From: Amycolatopsis deserti
Lineage (GTDB): Bacteria; Actinomycetota; Actinomycetes; Mycobacteriales; Pseudonocardiaceae
Length of the DNA stretch: 64,000 bases
Direction of reading: 5' to 3'
Assembly (NCBI RefSeq): GCF_014653945.1
Contig: NZ_BNAU01000002.1
Location: 186,001-250,000, forward strand
The translations under genes were made by a program, and so were the position numbers. Within the stretch, counting starts at the first letter, position 1. Each line of letters opens with the position of its first letter. Shown here piece after piece: positions 47,048 through 58,846 of this stretch. The notes under the pieces are model-generated. The model was not told the DNA's origin, did not search any database, and saw only the letters and a list, made by a program, of their open reading frames with translations.

Positions 47048-47608
47048 ATGAGCACCGTGTCGGTCCGCGAAGCCGTCGAAGCCGACGCCGCGGAGATCGC
47101 CCGGATCCAGCGCGTCACCTGGCGGACGGCCTACCAGGGCGTCCTCAGCGAGCAGGCCCTCGCCGAACTCGGCTCCGCCGAGGTCGAAGCGCGCTGGGCG
47201 GAGGCGATCGGCCACCCCGGCTCCCGGATCCACCTGGCCGTCGAAGGCGGGTTCACGGTCGGGTTCTGCGTCGCCGGGCCTGCGCCGCGCGAGGACGTGG
47301 CCGACGCCGCCGGCAAGCTGCCCGCCGACGCCGACCGCACCGGCCTGATCGGGACGCTGCTGGTGGAGCCGCGCTGGTCCCGGCGCGGGCACGGCGCCCG
47401 CCTGCTGGCCGCGGCCGCCGCCGGGCTGCGCGAACTGGGCGCCGGCCGCGGCATCACCTGGGCCGCCGAGTCCGACGCGGCCACCCTCGGCTTCTACCGC
47501 CGCGCCGGCTGGCACCCCGACGGCACCGTCCGCACCCTCGACACCGGCGAGCGCCGCCTGCGCGAACTCCGCCTCACCGGCGCGCTGGACATCCACCTCG
47601 TCGAGTAG
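47048..47608 (+). CDS. GNAT family N-acetyltransferase
   Basis: This 186-residue acetyltransferase has WRTAYQGVLSEQALAEL near the N-terminus, the CoA-binding region LLVEPRWSRRGHGARLLAAA, and the final GFYRRAGWHPDGTVRT. This combination resembles PhnO-like or antibiotic-modifying GNATs. Substrate is unknown. TAGGTT (47036-47041) ends six bases before the ATG, so it is leaderless. It is divergent from the YcaQ-like gene and convergent with the mannosyltransferase-like gene. Confidence 0.87.
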   Translation: MSTVSVREAVEADAAEIARIQRVTWRTAYQGVLSEQALAELGSAEVEARWAEAIGHPGSRIHLAVEGGFTVGFCVAGPAPREDVADAAGKLPADADRTGLIGTLLVEPRWSRRGHGARLLAAAAAGLRELGAGRGITWAAESDAATLGFYRRAGWHPDGTVRTLDTGERRLRELRLTGALDIHLVE

Positions 47609-47721
47609 TTCACCAAGTCGCCGGCACGATCAGCACCTGGAGGATCGTGAACCCGAGCGCCACCACCAGCGGCCTGATCCGGGGCGACGGCGTTCGACGA
47701 CCAACGCGGCGGGAAGAAGTA

Positions 47722-47743
47722 GAGCCCAGGAAGCCCCGGGCTC
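47722..47743 (-). terminator. hairpin after the DUF2029 gene
   Basis: GAGCCC (47722-47727) and GGGCTC (47738-47743) form a 6-bp stem just beyond the stop of the minus-strand glycosyltransferase gene. The stem is short and the call is weak. Confidence 0.35.
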
Positions 47744-47755
47744 CGCCTCGGCCGG

Positions 47756-49045
47756 TCAGGCCTCGTCGCCCGCGCGGACCGGTGCGAACGCCGGCTTCGT
47801 CAGCTCCTGACTCAGCTCGAAGTCCAGGTCCTCGGACGGTGCGGGCTTGCCCCGCCCGCGGAACCACAGCACCGACATCACGATCAGGAACACCACGGCC
47901 ACGATCTGGTAGCTGCTGCCCGCGACCTGCTGCGCGAAGCTCCAGTGCTCCCACTCCAGCGGCACCCAGTAGTGCGGCGCGAGCCACAGGATCACCACCG
48001 CGCCCCAGCCGGAGACGATGAGCCACTTGTTGTTCCGCTGCACGCCCATCACCAGCACCAGCACCGCGGTCGGCAGGGCCAGGATCCAGTGGTGCGACCA
48101 GGAGATCGGCGAGATCAGCAGGACACCGGCGGCGTTGACGCCCAATGCCAGCGCGAGGTTGTCGTCCCGCAACGCCCGGGCGGTGCCCAGGAACGTCATC
48201 ACGACGACCGCGATCACCCCGAGTCCGCCGACCACCGTCAGCGTGGTGCCGGTCAGGTGCAGCTTCTCGAACGTGGCGGTGATCGACTCGTTCGCGTGGA
48301 TCGGGCCGATGTTCATGCCGGTGGCGTTGAAGACGCGGTCGGTCCAGTACGTCCACGAGTCGCCGGGCATCAGCACGAACGCGATCGCCGTCATCACCAG
48401 GAAGCTGACGAACGCGGTGACCACCGCGCGGAAGTCCTTGCGCAGCAGGAAGATCAGGCAGAACCCGGCCGGGGTGAGCTTGACCGCCGCCGCGATGCCG
48501 ATCAGCGCGCCCCGGGGCCAGCGCGGGTTCGGCCACAGGATGTCGACCGCGACGAGCATCATCAGCAGGACGTTGATCTGGCCCCAGAAGATCGTGTTCG
48601 CGACCGGGTGCGCGACCACCATCACGATCGCCGCCGCGAAGACCATCCACGTCTTGTTCAGCAGTCCGCGCAGCTCCGGCGAGGAGTTGCGGTACGCCAG
48701 GATGATCGGGAACAGCGCCAGGCAGGTCGCGCCGGTCAGCAGCGGGTAGCCGATCGGCGGCGGGATGATCGCCAGCGGGGTGAACAGCACCGCGGAGAAC
48801 GGCGGGTAGGTGTAGGGCAGTGCGCCGCCGATGGTCGAGACGGGCAGCTCGGAGTAGATCGAGTGGCCCTTGAGGAAGGTGTCCGCGCCCAGCCGGTAGA
48901 TGTCGACGTCGGTCGGCCACTTCCGGATCCCGTGCGCGTAGTACGCGAGCGCGGCGAACAGGCCCACGGCCAGCAGGAGTTCCAAGCCCAGGCGTACCCG
49001 CTCGGCGGTACTGCCGTACCTCATCGTCTCGATGACAGCTTTCAC
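47756..49045 (-). CDS. DUF2029/GT87 polyprenol-dependent mannosyltransferase-like protein
   Basis: This 429-residue membrane glycosyltransferase of the GT-C type has about ten helices. After helix 1 an acidic loop, WPTDVDIYRLGADTFLKGHSIY, carries the catalytic-type Asp. LPYTYPPFSAVLFTPLA and FWGQINVLLMMLVAVDI are typical of the DUF2029 family, which includes mycobacterial PimE and arabinan/mannan transferases. It probably adds a mannose or similar sugar from polyprenyl phosphate to a lipid or glycan. The GTG at 49045 has GGGAG upstream. The GtrA gene lies 102 bases upstream. Confidence 0.86.
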   Translation of the reverse strand: MKAVIETMRYGSTAERVRLGLELLLAVGLFAALAYYAHGIRKWPTDVDIYRLGADTFLKGHSIYSELPVSTIGGALPYTYPPFSAVLFTPLAIIPPPIGYPLLTGATCLALFPIILAYRNSSPELRGLLNKTWMVFAAAIVMVVAHPVANTIFWGQINVLLMMLVAVDILWPNPRWPRGALIGIAAAVKLTPAGFCLIFLLRKDFRAVVTAFVSFLVMTAIAFVLMPGDSWTYWTDRVFNATGMNIGPIHANESITATFEKLHLTGTTLTVVGGLGVIAVVVMTFLGTARALRDDNLALALGVNAAGVLLISPISWSHHWILALPTAVLVLVMGVQRNNKWLIVSGWGAVVILWLAPHYWVPLEWEHWSFAQQVAGSSYQIVAVVFLIVMSVLWFRGRGKPAPSEDLDFELSQELTKPAFAPVRAGDEA

Positions 49046-49147
49046 TCGTACTCCCAGTCCCGGCCACGCGTGATCTCACGGAACAGACGCCGCAGCGCCT
49101 ATCTTCGTTGTCGGCGTGATCGATGTTACGAGCGGGTCCCCCTTGCG

Positions 49148-49630
49148 CTACTCGCGGCTGCGATCGGTGAACACGATCCAGCGAAGCACGCTGTAGAGGA
49201 ACACCGCCTCGCACGCGCCCGCGATGATGCGCGCCAGGTGGTACTGCACGCCCAGCGCGGCCAGGCCGGCCCCGGCACCGAGGATGAACGCGACGTAGTT
49301 GACCGCCACCGCGACGGCGTAGAGCACGGCCTGCCGCCCGACCGGGGCGTGCGAGCGGAAGTTGAACACGCGGTTGAGCACGAAGCTCAGGGCGAAGGCG
49401 CAGACGTAGGCGATGGTGATCGCGGCCGGCAGCGGCAGCCCGGCCACGCCGTGACCGAGGGTGAGCAGCAGCAGGTCGACGCCGAAGGTGCACCCGTTGA
49501 TCAGCGCGAAGCCCACGAAACTGGGCGGGACCAGCGTGTTCAGGCCGAGTGGGAGGTAGCGGACGACCGTCGCGCAGAACGACGCGAACCTTTGCACGGG
49601 CGACCGCGTCACCCGGATGTCCTGTGGCAC
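49148..49630 (-). CDS. GtrA-like membrane protein
   Basis: This 160-residue protein has four transmembrane helices and the GtrA phrase ALSFVLNRVFNFRSHA after helix 2. GtrA proteins move or assist undecaprenyl-linked sugars across the membrane. It lies next to the DUF2029 glycosyltransferase on the same strand, consistent with cell envelope glycan work. I chose the GTG at 49630. An in-frame ATG at 49720 would add a non-conserved tail. The partner flippase substrate is unknown. Confidence 0.83.
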   Translation of the reverse strand: MPQDIRVTRSPVQRFASFCATVVRYLPLGLNTLVPPSFVGFALINGCTFGVDLLLLTLGHGVAGLPLPAAITIAYVCAFALSFVLNRVFNFRSHAPVGRQAVLYAVAVAVNYVAFILGAGAGLAALGVQYHLARIIAGACEAVFLYSVLRWIVFTDRSRE

Positions 49631-49814
49631 GGCGCCACGGTGGCAGAAGCGGGTGACGGGAAGGTGAGCAGCCGGTAGTCGGAAAGCGGCGGAAAGTGTC
49701 CCCGGCACTACGGAGATCACACTTCGGGCTGATATCTTCTTGTGACCCCGTCCGTGTGATCCTCCGCTCCCCGCGGAGGCCTCGCCCGCCCCGAAGCCCC
49801 GTCAGGAGGCGCGG

Positions 49815-50336
49815 ATGTTCGCCTGGTTCTGGGTGGCGCTCGGCGTCGCCTTCGGGTCGGCGATCGTGCCCCTCATCAGCGTCGAGGTGTTCGTGCTGGG
49901 GCTCGTGGCCAGCGAGCCGGGGCTGCACTGGCTGCTGATCGGCGCGGCCGTCTCGATCGGCCAGGTCGCCGGCAAGCTGCTGTACTACCTGGCCGCGCGC
50001 GGGTCGATCAGGCTGCCGCGGTTCCTGCACGACCGCCTGCACCGCGTGCGCCCGCCCAGCCGGCTCCGCGACCGGTGGCACCGGCGGACCAAGTGGCTGC
50101 GCGGCAAGATCGAGGCCCTGCGCGAACGCTGCCACCGCCACCCGCACTGGATGACGGGCACCTACGGGGTCAGCTCGCTGATCGGGCTGCCGCCCTTCAT
50201 GGCGACGACGGTGCTGGCGGGCCTGGCCGACATGCGGATGTCGACGTTCCTCACGGCGGGCCTGACCGGGCGGTTCATCCGGTACAGCGCGCTGGCCGCG
50301 TGCCCGGCGGTGTTCGCGGGCTGGTTCCACCACTGA
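49815..50336 (+). CDS. small VTT/DedA-like integral membrane protein
   Basis: This 173-residue protein has hydrophobic segments at residues 3-30, 40-60 and 115-170, and a charged Arg/His loop between (LHDRLHRVRPPSRLRDRWHR). The layout and the PLISVEVFVLGLVA, GQVAGKLLYYLAA and GLPPFMATTVLAGLADM segments resemble small SNARE-associated/DedA proteins. AGGAGG precedes the ATG. The loop is unusually basic. Role is unknown; DedA proteins handle polyprenyl-phosphate or lipid transport, in keeping with the neighbouring glycan genes. Confidence 0.75.
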   Translation: MFAWFWVALGVAFGSAIVPLISVEVFVLGLVASEPGLHWLLIGAAVSIGQVAGKLLYYLAARGSIRLPRFLHDRLHRVRPPSRLRDRWHRRTKWLRGKIEALRERCHRHPHWMTGTYGVSSLIGLPPFMATTVLAGLADMRMSTFLTAGLTGRFIRYSALAACPAVFAGWFHH

Positions 50337-50457
50337 GGTACGTGGTTCCGGGGAGGCCGCTGTCCTTGTACTGAGTTCATCGCGCCGGTGCGGACGCAGG
50401 CCTAGGGAGACGCCGGCGTTGGACCACCGGGTTCTGGAATCACGGTGAGCAGAGGAT

Positions 50458-50652
50458 GTGCAGCGCTCCGGCAAGACGGATTACGTGCCGGAGCGGGATT
50501 TCGGACGCCCATGCACGCGGCCCCGCAGCAGGCAGACGTGTCCCTGTTGTCGCCGGAGGCCGTTGACGCTGAACAAGAACGGGAAGTTCCCGGCGCACAA
50601 GAGCCCCGATGGCAGTCGGTGTGCGATGTCGGAAGCGAACTCTTCGCGCTGA
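50458..50652 (+). CDS. small zinc-ribbon-like protein
   Basis: This 64-codon frame starts GTG (an in-frame GTG at 50488 is an alternative). The C-terminal part, CPCCRRRPLTLNKNGKFPAH, followed by KSPDGSRC, matches a pattern of tiny actinobacterial and phage proteins in which a CxxC and a later His/Cys hold zinc. Third-position GC is lower than in neighbours, a hint of recent acquisition. It is the only coding signal in the roughly 410 bases between the membrane protein and the reductase gene. Confidence 0.4.
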   Translation: MQRSGKTDYVPERDFGRPCTRPRSRQTCPCCRRRPLTLNKNGKFPAHKSPDGSRCAMSEANSSR

Positions 50653-50746
50653 TCCCGGCCCCGCGTTTGCCGAGGTCACGTCCACAAGGCGGGTGTCACC
50701 CCGGCACCGCCTCCTGCGTCGTCCTTGATCGGGCATGGTGGGCACC

Positions 50747-51694
50747 ATGAGATACCGGTTGTTCGGGCGTACCGGCCTGCGGGTCGCGGAGATGTTCCTC
50801 GGCGCGATGGCGCTGCAGGAGCCGGACGAGGCGCGGCGCGTCATCAAGGCCTACGCCGAAGCCGGGGGCAACGTGATCGACACCGCTTCGGCCTACGCGG
50901 AGAGCGAGAGCGTCCTCGGGGAGGTGCTCACCGAGCGGGACCGCTTCCTGCTGGCGACCAAGTACACGCTCACTCGCGACCCGCACGATCCGAACGCCGG
51001 GGGCAGCCACCGCAAGAACCTGATCGCCTCGCTGGAACGCAGCCTGCGGCGCCTGCGCACCGACTACGTCGACATCCTGTGGGTGCACACCTGGGACCCG
51101 CACACGCCGGTGGCCGAGACGCTGCGCGCGCTCGACGACCTGGTCCGCGCGGGCAAGGTCCGCTACCTCGGGGTGTCCGACACACCGGCGTGGGTGGTCA
51201 GCCGGGCGGACGTGCTGGCGGAGTGGCGCGGGTGGACGCCGTTCGCGGGCGTGCAGGTGCCCTACAGCCTGCTGAACCGCGACATCGAGCGCGATGTCCT
51301 GCCGATGGCCGAGCAGCTGGGGCTGAGCGTCGTCGCGTGGGGCGTGCTGGAGCACGGCGCGCTGACCGGCTCGAGCCGGGTCGCTTCGCCGTCAGCGAGC
51401 CAGCAGCGGGTGGCGGCGGCGGTGCGGGCGGTGGCGGACGAGCTGGGGGTCACGCCGGCCCAGGTGGCGATCGCGTGGTCGCGCGCCCGGTCGGCGATCG
51501 TGCACCCGTTGATCGGGTTCCGGACGGCGGACCGGGTCGCGGAGAGCGTGGCCGCCCTGGACGTGACGCTGCCACCCGAGGCGGTCGCCCGGCTGGAGGC
51601 CGCGGCCGCGTTCGAGCCGGGACCGTTCGCGGACTTCGTGAACGAGTCGGCGGACGCCCTCGGCGAGGTGGCGGGCCGTCAGCTGAGGGCGTGA
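50747..51694 (+). CDS. aldo/keto reductase
   Basis: This 315-residue NADPH-dependent reductase has the family pattern: NVIDTASAYAESESVLGEVL (the Asp and catalytic Tyr), YVDILWVHTWDPHTPV, GKVRYLGVSDTP and the cofactor segment LIGFRTADRV near the C-terminus. The start is set at ATG 50747 (MRYRLFGRTGLRV), where homologs begin; an in-frame ATG lies at 50735. It resembles general stress or sugar/aldehyde reductases. The surroundings look eroded, so it may be an isolated accessory gene. Confidence 0.92.
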   Translation: MRYRLFGRTGLRVAEMFLGAMALQEPDEARRVIKAYAEAGGNVIDTASAYAESESVLGEVLTERDRFLLATKYTLTRDPHDPNAGGSHRKNLIASLERSLRRLRTDYVDILWVHTWDPHTPVAETLRALDDLVRAGKVRYLGVSDTPAWVVSRADVLAEWRGWTPFAGVQVPYSLLNRDIERDVLPMAEQLGLSVVAWGVLEHGALTGSSRVASPSASQQRVAAAVRAVADELGVTPAQVAIAWSRARSAIVHPLIGFRTADRVAESVAALDVTLPPEAVARLEAAAAFEPGPFADFVNESADALGEVAGRQLRA

Positions 51695-51945
51695 CCCACC
51701 TCGGCGATCGCGGCCACGGTCCAGTACACCGGTTCCGGCGCCTCCTCGGCGGGCAGCTCCAGCATCCAGGCCAGCACGGACGACACCTGGGCGTGGCTGC
51801 CGATCAGACCCCACTGGTTGAGGTGGACACCGGCGTCCGCCTCGTAGCCGTGGCACAGCCAGGAGTGCACGTTCATCAGGTCGGACTCGACGCCGATGAT
51901 CTCGAAACCGCGCACGACAGCGTGCCCGTCGAACGGCGCGGCCAT
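51679..51945 (-). CDS. hypothetical protein, perhaps truncated at the N-terminus
   Basis: This 88-residue frame starts ATG and reads HSWLCHGYEADAGVHLNQW followed by EEAPEPVYWTVAAIAEVGHA. Codon use is normal for the region and the product looks like the C-terminal part of a larger soluble protein; an in-frame TAG 18 bases upstream prevents extension. It overlaps the aldo/keto reductase gene by 16 bases, tail to tail. I do not recognise the family. Confidence 0.5.
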   Translation of the reverse strand: MAAPFDGHAVVRGFEIIGVESDLMNVHSWLCHGYEADAGVHLNQWGLIGSHAQVSSVLAWMLELPAEEAPEPVYWTVAAIAEVGHALS

Positions 51946-52046
51946 GTCCCGGTCGGCGTGCTAGGCCCAGAACTCCGGACCGTGCGCGACACGAAGGTCG
52001 CGGCCAGGCCGGACGGCATGTCCCCCGTGCCCTGGATGGCACCACG

Positions 52047-52205
52047 AGCAGTGTCGACCAATCGCTGGCCGAGCTGCACTGCGCGGGTCTCCACAGGGAA
52101 CAGCACCTGTGCGCGATGTACCTGGACGACTACGCGCCGGAGGAGGCCCGGCGGCTCCTCGGCGAGGAACTGGCAGCACTGCCGGCCGGCCCGCGGACAA
52201 GCTGA
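52047..52205 (+). pseudogene. possible gene remnant
   Basis: One frame reads VDQSLAELHCAGLHREQHLC, then AMYLDDYAPEEARRLLGEEL and a stop. This looks like the C-terminal end of a conserved helical protein. The sequence upstream in this frame makes no sense, so the start is lost or frameshifted. It is an eroded fragment next to other degraded sequence. Confidence 0.3.
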
Positions 52206-52228
52206 CCGCCGGAGCGTCGCCTCCCAGA

Positions 52229-54809
<2,581 letters not shown>

Positions 54810-54839
54810 CGAATCCCAACACTCGGTGCGGAACACGGA

Positions 54840-54871
54840 AAACGGCCCGCCCCGCCGGGGACGGGCCGTTT
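54840..54871 (-). terminator. intrinsic terminator after pnp
   Basis: AAACGGCCCG (54840-54849) and CGGGCCGTTT (54862-54871) form a perfect stem that extends into a CCCC/GGGG inner stem. On the minus strand it is followed by a TTTTCC run. It separates pnp from pepR. Confidence 0.85.
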
Positions 54872-54889
54872 CCCGGCTACCGCGTCGTC

Positions 54890-57142
54890 CTACTTGGCGT
54901 CGGCCTCGGCACCCTCGGCGGGAGCCTCCTCGGCCTTCTTCTCGCCCTCGTCCTCGTCCTTGACGAGAACCAGGCTGATCTTGCCGCGGTTGTCGATGTC
55001 GGCGATCTCGACGCGGAGCTTGTCGCCCACGTTGACCACGTCCTCGACCTTGCCGATGCGCTTGCCGTTGCCCAGCTTCGAGATGTGGATCAGGCCGTCC
55101 TTGCCCGGCAGCAGCGAGACGAACGCGCCGAACGCGGCCGTCTTCACCACGGTGCCCAGGAAGCGCTCGCCCACCTTCGGCAGCTGCGGGTTCGCGATGG
55201 CGTTGATCTTGCTGATCGCGGCCTCCGCGGACGGGCCGTCGGCCGCACCCACGTAGATCGTGCCGTCGTCCTCGATGGAGATGTCGGCGCCGGTCTCCTC
55301 GGTGATCGAGTTGATCATCTTGCCCTTCGGGCCGATGACCTCGCCGATCTTGTCGACCGGGATCTTCACGCTCGTGACGCGCGGGGCGTACGGGCTCATC
55401 TCGTCCGGGGTGTCGATGGCCTCGGCCAGCACCTCGAGGATGGTCAGCCGGGCGTCCTTGGCCTGGTTCAGCGCGCCCGCCAGGACGTCCGACGGGATGC
55501 CGTCGAGCTTGGTGTCCAGCTGCAGCGCGGTGATGAAGTCCTTGGTGCCGGCGACCTTGAAGTCCATGTCACCGAAGGCGTCCTCGGCGCCGAGGATGTC
55601 GGTCAGCGCGACGTACCGCGTCTCGCCGTCGACCTCGTCGGACACCAGGCCCATCGCGATGCCCGCGACCGGCGCCTTGAGCGGCACACCGGCGTTGAGC
55701 AGCGACATCGTGGACGCGCAGACCGAGCCCATCGAGGTGGAGCCGTTGGAGCCCAGCGCCTCCGACACCTGACGGATGGCGTAGGGGAACTCGTCCCGCT
55801 TCGGCAGCACCGGCACCAGCGCGCGCTCGGCCAGCATGCCGTGGCCGATCTCGCGCCGCTTGGGCGAGCCCACGCGGCCGGTCTCGCCGGTGGAGAACGG
55901 CGGGAAGTTGTAGTGGTGCAGGTACCGCTTCGTCGTCTCCGGCGACAGCGAGTCGATCTGCTGCTCCATGCGCAGCATGTTCAGCGTGGTGACACCCAGG
56001 ATCTGGGTCTCGCCGCGCTCGAACAGCGCCGAACCGTGCGCCCGCGGGATGATCGCGACCTCGGCCGCCAGCTGGCGGATGTCGGTCAGGCCGCGGCCGT
56101 CGATGCGGACCTTGTCGCGCAGGATGCGCTGGCGGATCAGCTTCTTGGTCAGCGCCCGGAACGCGGCGCCGATCTCCTTGTCGCGACCCTCGAACGCCTC
56201 GCCCTCGCCGAGGCCGACCTTGGCCAGCACGGCGGCCTTGACCTCGTCGGTGGCGGTCTCGCGCTCCTGCTTGCCGGCGATGGTCAGCGCCTTGGCCAGG
56301 TCCTCCGTCGCGATCGCGGCGACCGCGTCGTAGGCGTCCTGCTGGTAGGCGGGGAACACCGGGAAGTCGCCGGTCGGCTTGGCGGCCGCGTCGGCGAGCT
56401 TCTGCTGCGCCTCGCACAGCACGCGGATGAACGGCTTGGCGGCGGCCAGGCCCTCGGCCACGGCCTGCTCGGTCGGCGCCGGGGCGCCACCCGCGATCAG
56501 GTCGAGCGTGTTCTCGGTGCCCTCGGCCTCGACCATCATGATCGCGACGTCGTCACCGACGACACGGCCGGCGACGACCATGTTGAAGGTCGCCTGCTCC
56601 AGCTGCGACCAGGTCGGGAACGCCACCCACTGGCCCTCGATCAGGGCGACGCGCACGCCGCCGATCGGGCCGGAGAACGGCAGGCCGCCGATCTGGGTCG
56701 AGGCCGACGCGGCGTTGATCGCCAGCACGTCGTAGGGGTCCTCGGGGTGCAGGCTCTGCACCGTGACGACGATCTGGATCTCGTTGCGCAGGCCGTCGGC
56801 GAACGACGGGCGCAGCGGCCGGTCGATCAGGCGGCAGGTCAGGATCGCGTCGGTGGAGGGACGGCCCTCGCGGCGGAAGAACGCGCCCGGGATCCGGCCC
56901 GCGGCGTACATCCGCTCCTCGACGTCCACCGTCAGCGGGAAGAAGTCGAAGTGCTCCTTCGGCTGCTTGGAGGCGGTGGTCGCCGACAGCAGCATGGTTT
57001 CTTCGTCCAGGTAGGCCACGACAGCGCCGGCGGCCTGCCGGGCGAGCCTGCCCGTCTCGAAGCGGATCGTGCGCGTGCCGTACTTGCCGTTGTCGATGAC
57101 GGCCTCGGCCTCGTGCACGACGGGTCCGCTTGCTTCGGTCAT
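54890..57142 (-). CDS. pnp: polyribonucleotide nucleotidyltransferase (PNPase)
   Basis: This 750-residue phosphorolytic 3'-5' exoribonuclease has two RNase PH-like domains. [20 protein letters not shown] lies in the first, and [19 protein letters not shown] with [19 protein letters not shown] in the second. A KH domain ([17 protein letters not shown]) and an S1 domain ([20 protein letters not shown]) follow, with a short acidic tail. It degrades mRNA and can add 3' tails. ATG 57142 has GAGGAG upstream. rpsO lies upstream, as in most bacteria, and the leader between them holds a structured RNA. Confidence 0.97.
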   Translation of the reverse strand: MTEASGPVVHEAEAVIDNGKYGTRTIRFETGRLARQAAGAVVAYLDEETMLLSATTASKQPKEHFDFFPLTVDVEERMYAAGRIPGAFFRREGRPSTDAILTCRLIDRPLRPSFADGLRNEIQIVVTVQSLHPEDPYDVLAINAASASTQIGGLPFSGPIGGVRVALIEGQWVAFPTWSQLEQATFNMVVAGRVVGDDVAIMMVEAEGTENTLDLIAGGAPAPTEQAVAEGLAAAKPFIRVLCEAQQKLADAAAKPTGDFPVFPAYQQDAYDAVAAIATEDLAKALTIAGKQERETATDEVKAAVLAKVGLGEGEAFEGRDKEIGAAFRALTKKLIRQRILRDKVRIDGRGLTDIRQLAAEVAIIPRAHGSALFERGETQILGVTTLNMLRMEQQIDSLSPETTKRYLHHYNFPPFSTGETGRVGSPKRREIGHGMLAERALVPVLPKRDEFPYAIRQVSEALGSNGSTSMGSVCASTMSLLNAGVPLKAPVAGIAMGLVSDEVDGETRYVALTDILGAEDAFGDMDFKVAGTKDFITALQLDTKLDGIPSDVLAGALNQAKDARLTILEVLAEAIDTPDEMSPYAPRVTSVKIPVDKIGEVIGPKGKMINSITEETGADISIEDDGTIYVGAADGPSAEAAISKINAIANPQLPKVGERFLGTVVKTAAFGAFVSLLPGKDGLIHISKLGNGKRIGKVEDVVNVGDKLRVEIADIDNRGKISLVLVKDEDEGEKKAEEAPAEGAEADAK

Positions 57143-57212
57143 GTGTAGTTGACTCCTCGTTCGTTCGGGCAGCAGTGCGCCCCGCCCGTGCGGAGCGGCG
57201 TCCGAGGAACGA

Positions 57213-57270
57213 GCCGGTCTTCGATCGAAGCCCACGGGAGGCGTCCCGTAAGCCACTACCGAGGACCGGC
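57213..57270 (-). ncRNA. Actino-pnp RNA-like leader element
   Basis: On the minus strand GCCGGTC (57264-57270) pairs with GACCGGC (57213-57219), enclosing an ACGGG/CCCGT hairpin (57234-57249) and the self-complementary CTTCGATCGAAG. A conserved leader RNA called Actino-pnp is known upstream of pnp in Actinobacteria. Position and size match, though I cannot run the family model. Confidence 0.6.
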
Positions 57271-57318
57271 GTCCTTGCCCTCGAGCGCCTGCCCTTCCTC
57301 TTTCTTACTTCGTATGGA

Positions 57319-57352
57319 CCGAGGGGGAGCGACCGTGGTCACTCCCCCTCGG
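57319..57352 (-). terminator. attenuator-like hairpin between rpsO and the pnp leader
   Basis: CCGAGGGGGAG (57319-57329) and CTCCCCCTCGG (57342-57352) form a perfect 11-bp stem just after the rpsO stop. There is no clear T-run. It may stop or process the rpsO transcript before pnp. Confidence 0.65.
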
Positions 57353-57358
57353 GTCACG

Positions 57359-57628
57359 TCATCGGCGCAAGCCGAGTCGCTGGATCAGCGACCGGTAGCG
57401 TTCGATGTCCACCTTCATCACGTAGTTGAGCAGCCGGCGACGACGGCCGACCAGCAGCAACAGGCCGCGACGGGAGTGGTGGTCGTGCTTGTGCACCTTG
57501 AGATGCTCGGTGAGACCGATGATCCGCTTGGTGAGCAGCGCGACCTGGGCCTCCGGGGACCCGGTGTCGGACTCGTGCAGACCGTACTCGGTCAGAATCG
57601 ACTTCTTCTCGTCGGTGGACAGCGCCAC
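57359..57628 (-). CDS. rpsO: 30S ribosomal protein S15
   Basis: This 89-residue protein shows the normal S15 length. [40 protein letters not shown] and RRRRLLNYV are family segments that contact 16S rRNA. S15 organises the central domain of the small subunit and often represses its own mRNA. The gene lies upstream of pnp with a strong hairpin between, the usual arrangement. No separate start ambiguity is seen. Confidence 0.97.
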   Translation of the reverse strand: MALSTDEKKSILTEYGLHESDTGSPEAQVALLTKRIIGLTEHLKVHKHDHHSRRGLLLLVGRRRRLLNYVMKVDIERYRSLIQRLGLRR

Positions 57629-57742
57629 TGAGTTCTCTCCTCTGTGTTGTTCTGTGCCGTGAGGCCCGCTGGACGCGGGTAGTCGGTCGCGGCCGCCACG
57701 GACTGCAGCCGGACCCGGTGGTTCAGCGTATCAGGGTGTGCT

Positions 57743-58246
57743 CTAGCTGGCCTGTTGGGACAGCGGGAACCGCTCGACCGCGACGTACCGGACGCCCTCG
57801 GCGGTCCGCCGCGACCGCATGAGCACCGCCTCCGCGGCCGTCCACATCTCGCTGCGGTAGCCGGACAACCGCCGCCGCAGTTCCGGCGGCACCCGCTCGC
57901 GCGTGCGCGCCAGCGTCAGGTGCGGCAGGTAGGGGCGGCCCTCGTCACCGGCCCCGGCGGCGAGGCCGAGTTCGGTGATCCCCTCGCCGTACACCCCGAG
58001 GTAGAGGACCCGGGTGAACGCGCCCGCTCCTTCCAACCAGATCCGCGGCGCCGGCATTCCCGCCAGCCGCGGACGCAGCCACTCCGCGCGCGCCGCGGGG
58101 TCCTCCTCGCCGTAGAAACCCAGGGTGACGTGCCAGTTCTCCGGCGAGCTCCAGCGCACCCCGTCCAGCCGCGGCAGGCCGCCGATCTCGGCGGCCAGTG
58201 CCTCCACCACGGCGGCGGGCGGCAGGACCGCCGAGAACAGCACCAC
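57743..58246 (-). CDS. thpR: 2'-5' RNA ligase-like protein (ThpR / 2H phosphoesterase)
   Basis: This 167-residue member of the 2H superfamily has the paired motifs HVTLGF (His39) and HLTLAR (His109), 70 residues apart, as in ThpR/LigT. These proteins hydrolyse or join cyclic 2',3'-phosphate ends of RNA; the cellular role is uncertain. The GTG at 58246 starts three bases after the stop of the XRE gene, so they are co-transcribed. Confidence 0.9.
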   Translation of the reverse strand: MVLFSAVLPPAAVVEALAAEIGGLPRLDGVRWSSPENWHVTLGFYGEEDPAARAEWLRPRLAGMPAPRIWLEGAGAFTRVLYLGVYGEGITELGLAAGAGDEGRPYLPHLTLARTRERVPPELRRRLSGYRSEMWTAAEAVLMRSRRTAEGVRYVAVERFPLSQQAS

Positions 58247-58249
58247 GGC

Positions 58250-58729
58250 TCAGCCCTGCTGACCGGCGCGGCGGAGCAGGTCGGCCAGGGCCGGGAACTC
58301 GTCGTCGAGGCGTTTGGCCGCCTCGATCAGGTCCTCGTCCTCGGCGATGTCCCGCAGCGCGGACAGCACCGCCCGCTCCTCGGACAGCGCGTTGACCGGG
58401 AAGGTGTCGCGGCCGACCGTGGGCCGCGCGTCGCGCACGTCCTCCAGCGCGGCCATCAGGGCTTCCTTGTGGCCGGCGGCGACTTCGGGGATGAGGCACT
58501 TGCGCTCGAGCATGATCATCCGCGCGAGCACCACCGGGTTGCCGATCTTGGCCCGGCGGCCGCTCATCACCTGGCTCAGCATCGGGGCGCTGATGCCCAG
58601 CACCTCGGCCAGGTAGGCCTGCGAGACGTCGAACGCGACCACGAGACGGCGCACCCGGTCACCCAGCGGCTCGCCGTACCACTCCCGCTGGAGGGCGATG
58701 TTCCGCTGGACGATCTTGTGGTCATCCAC
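58250..58729 (-). CDS. XRE-family DNA-binding protein
   Basis: This 159-residue protein has a helix-turn-helix, FDVSQAYLAEVLGISAPMLS and QVMSGRRAKIGNPVV, and a helical C-terminal half rich in Ala, Glu and Arg. The start is GTG 58729, with GGGAGC upstream. It precedes the RNA ligase-like gene and may regulate it. Similar proteins occur in this position in several actinomycetes. No operator is evident. Confidence 0.82.
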   Translation of the reverse strand: MDDHKIVQRNIALQREWYGEPLGDRVRRLVVAFDVSQAYLAEVLGISAPMLSQVMSGRRAKIGNPVVLARMIMLERKCLIPEVAAGHKEALMAALEDVRDARPTVGRDTFPVNALSEERAVLSALRDIAEDEDLIEAAKRLDDEFPALADLLRRAGQQG

Positions 58730-58846
58730 GTGCTGTGCTCCCTGCTCTCCCCAAACAGTCCTGGCCCGCGCCGAGCCCATCTTGCCAGGTGGGATCGGGC
58801 ACGCGGGGCGGAATCACCCGACGATTCGCATTCGCACCGGCCGCGG

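Noticed and set aside
47609-47755. A hydrophobic stretch (PLVVALGFTILQVLIVPATW) on the minus strand after the mannosyltransferase-like gene
   Set aside because: It has no start codon or ribosome site and could be a chance frame or a fragment of an old gene.
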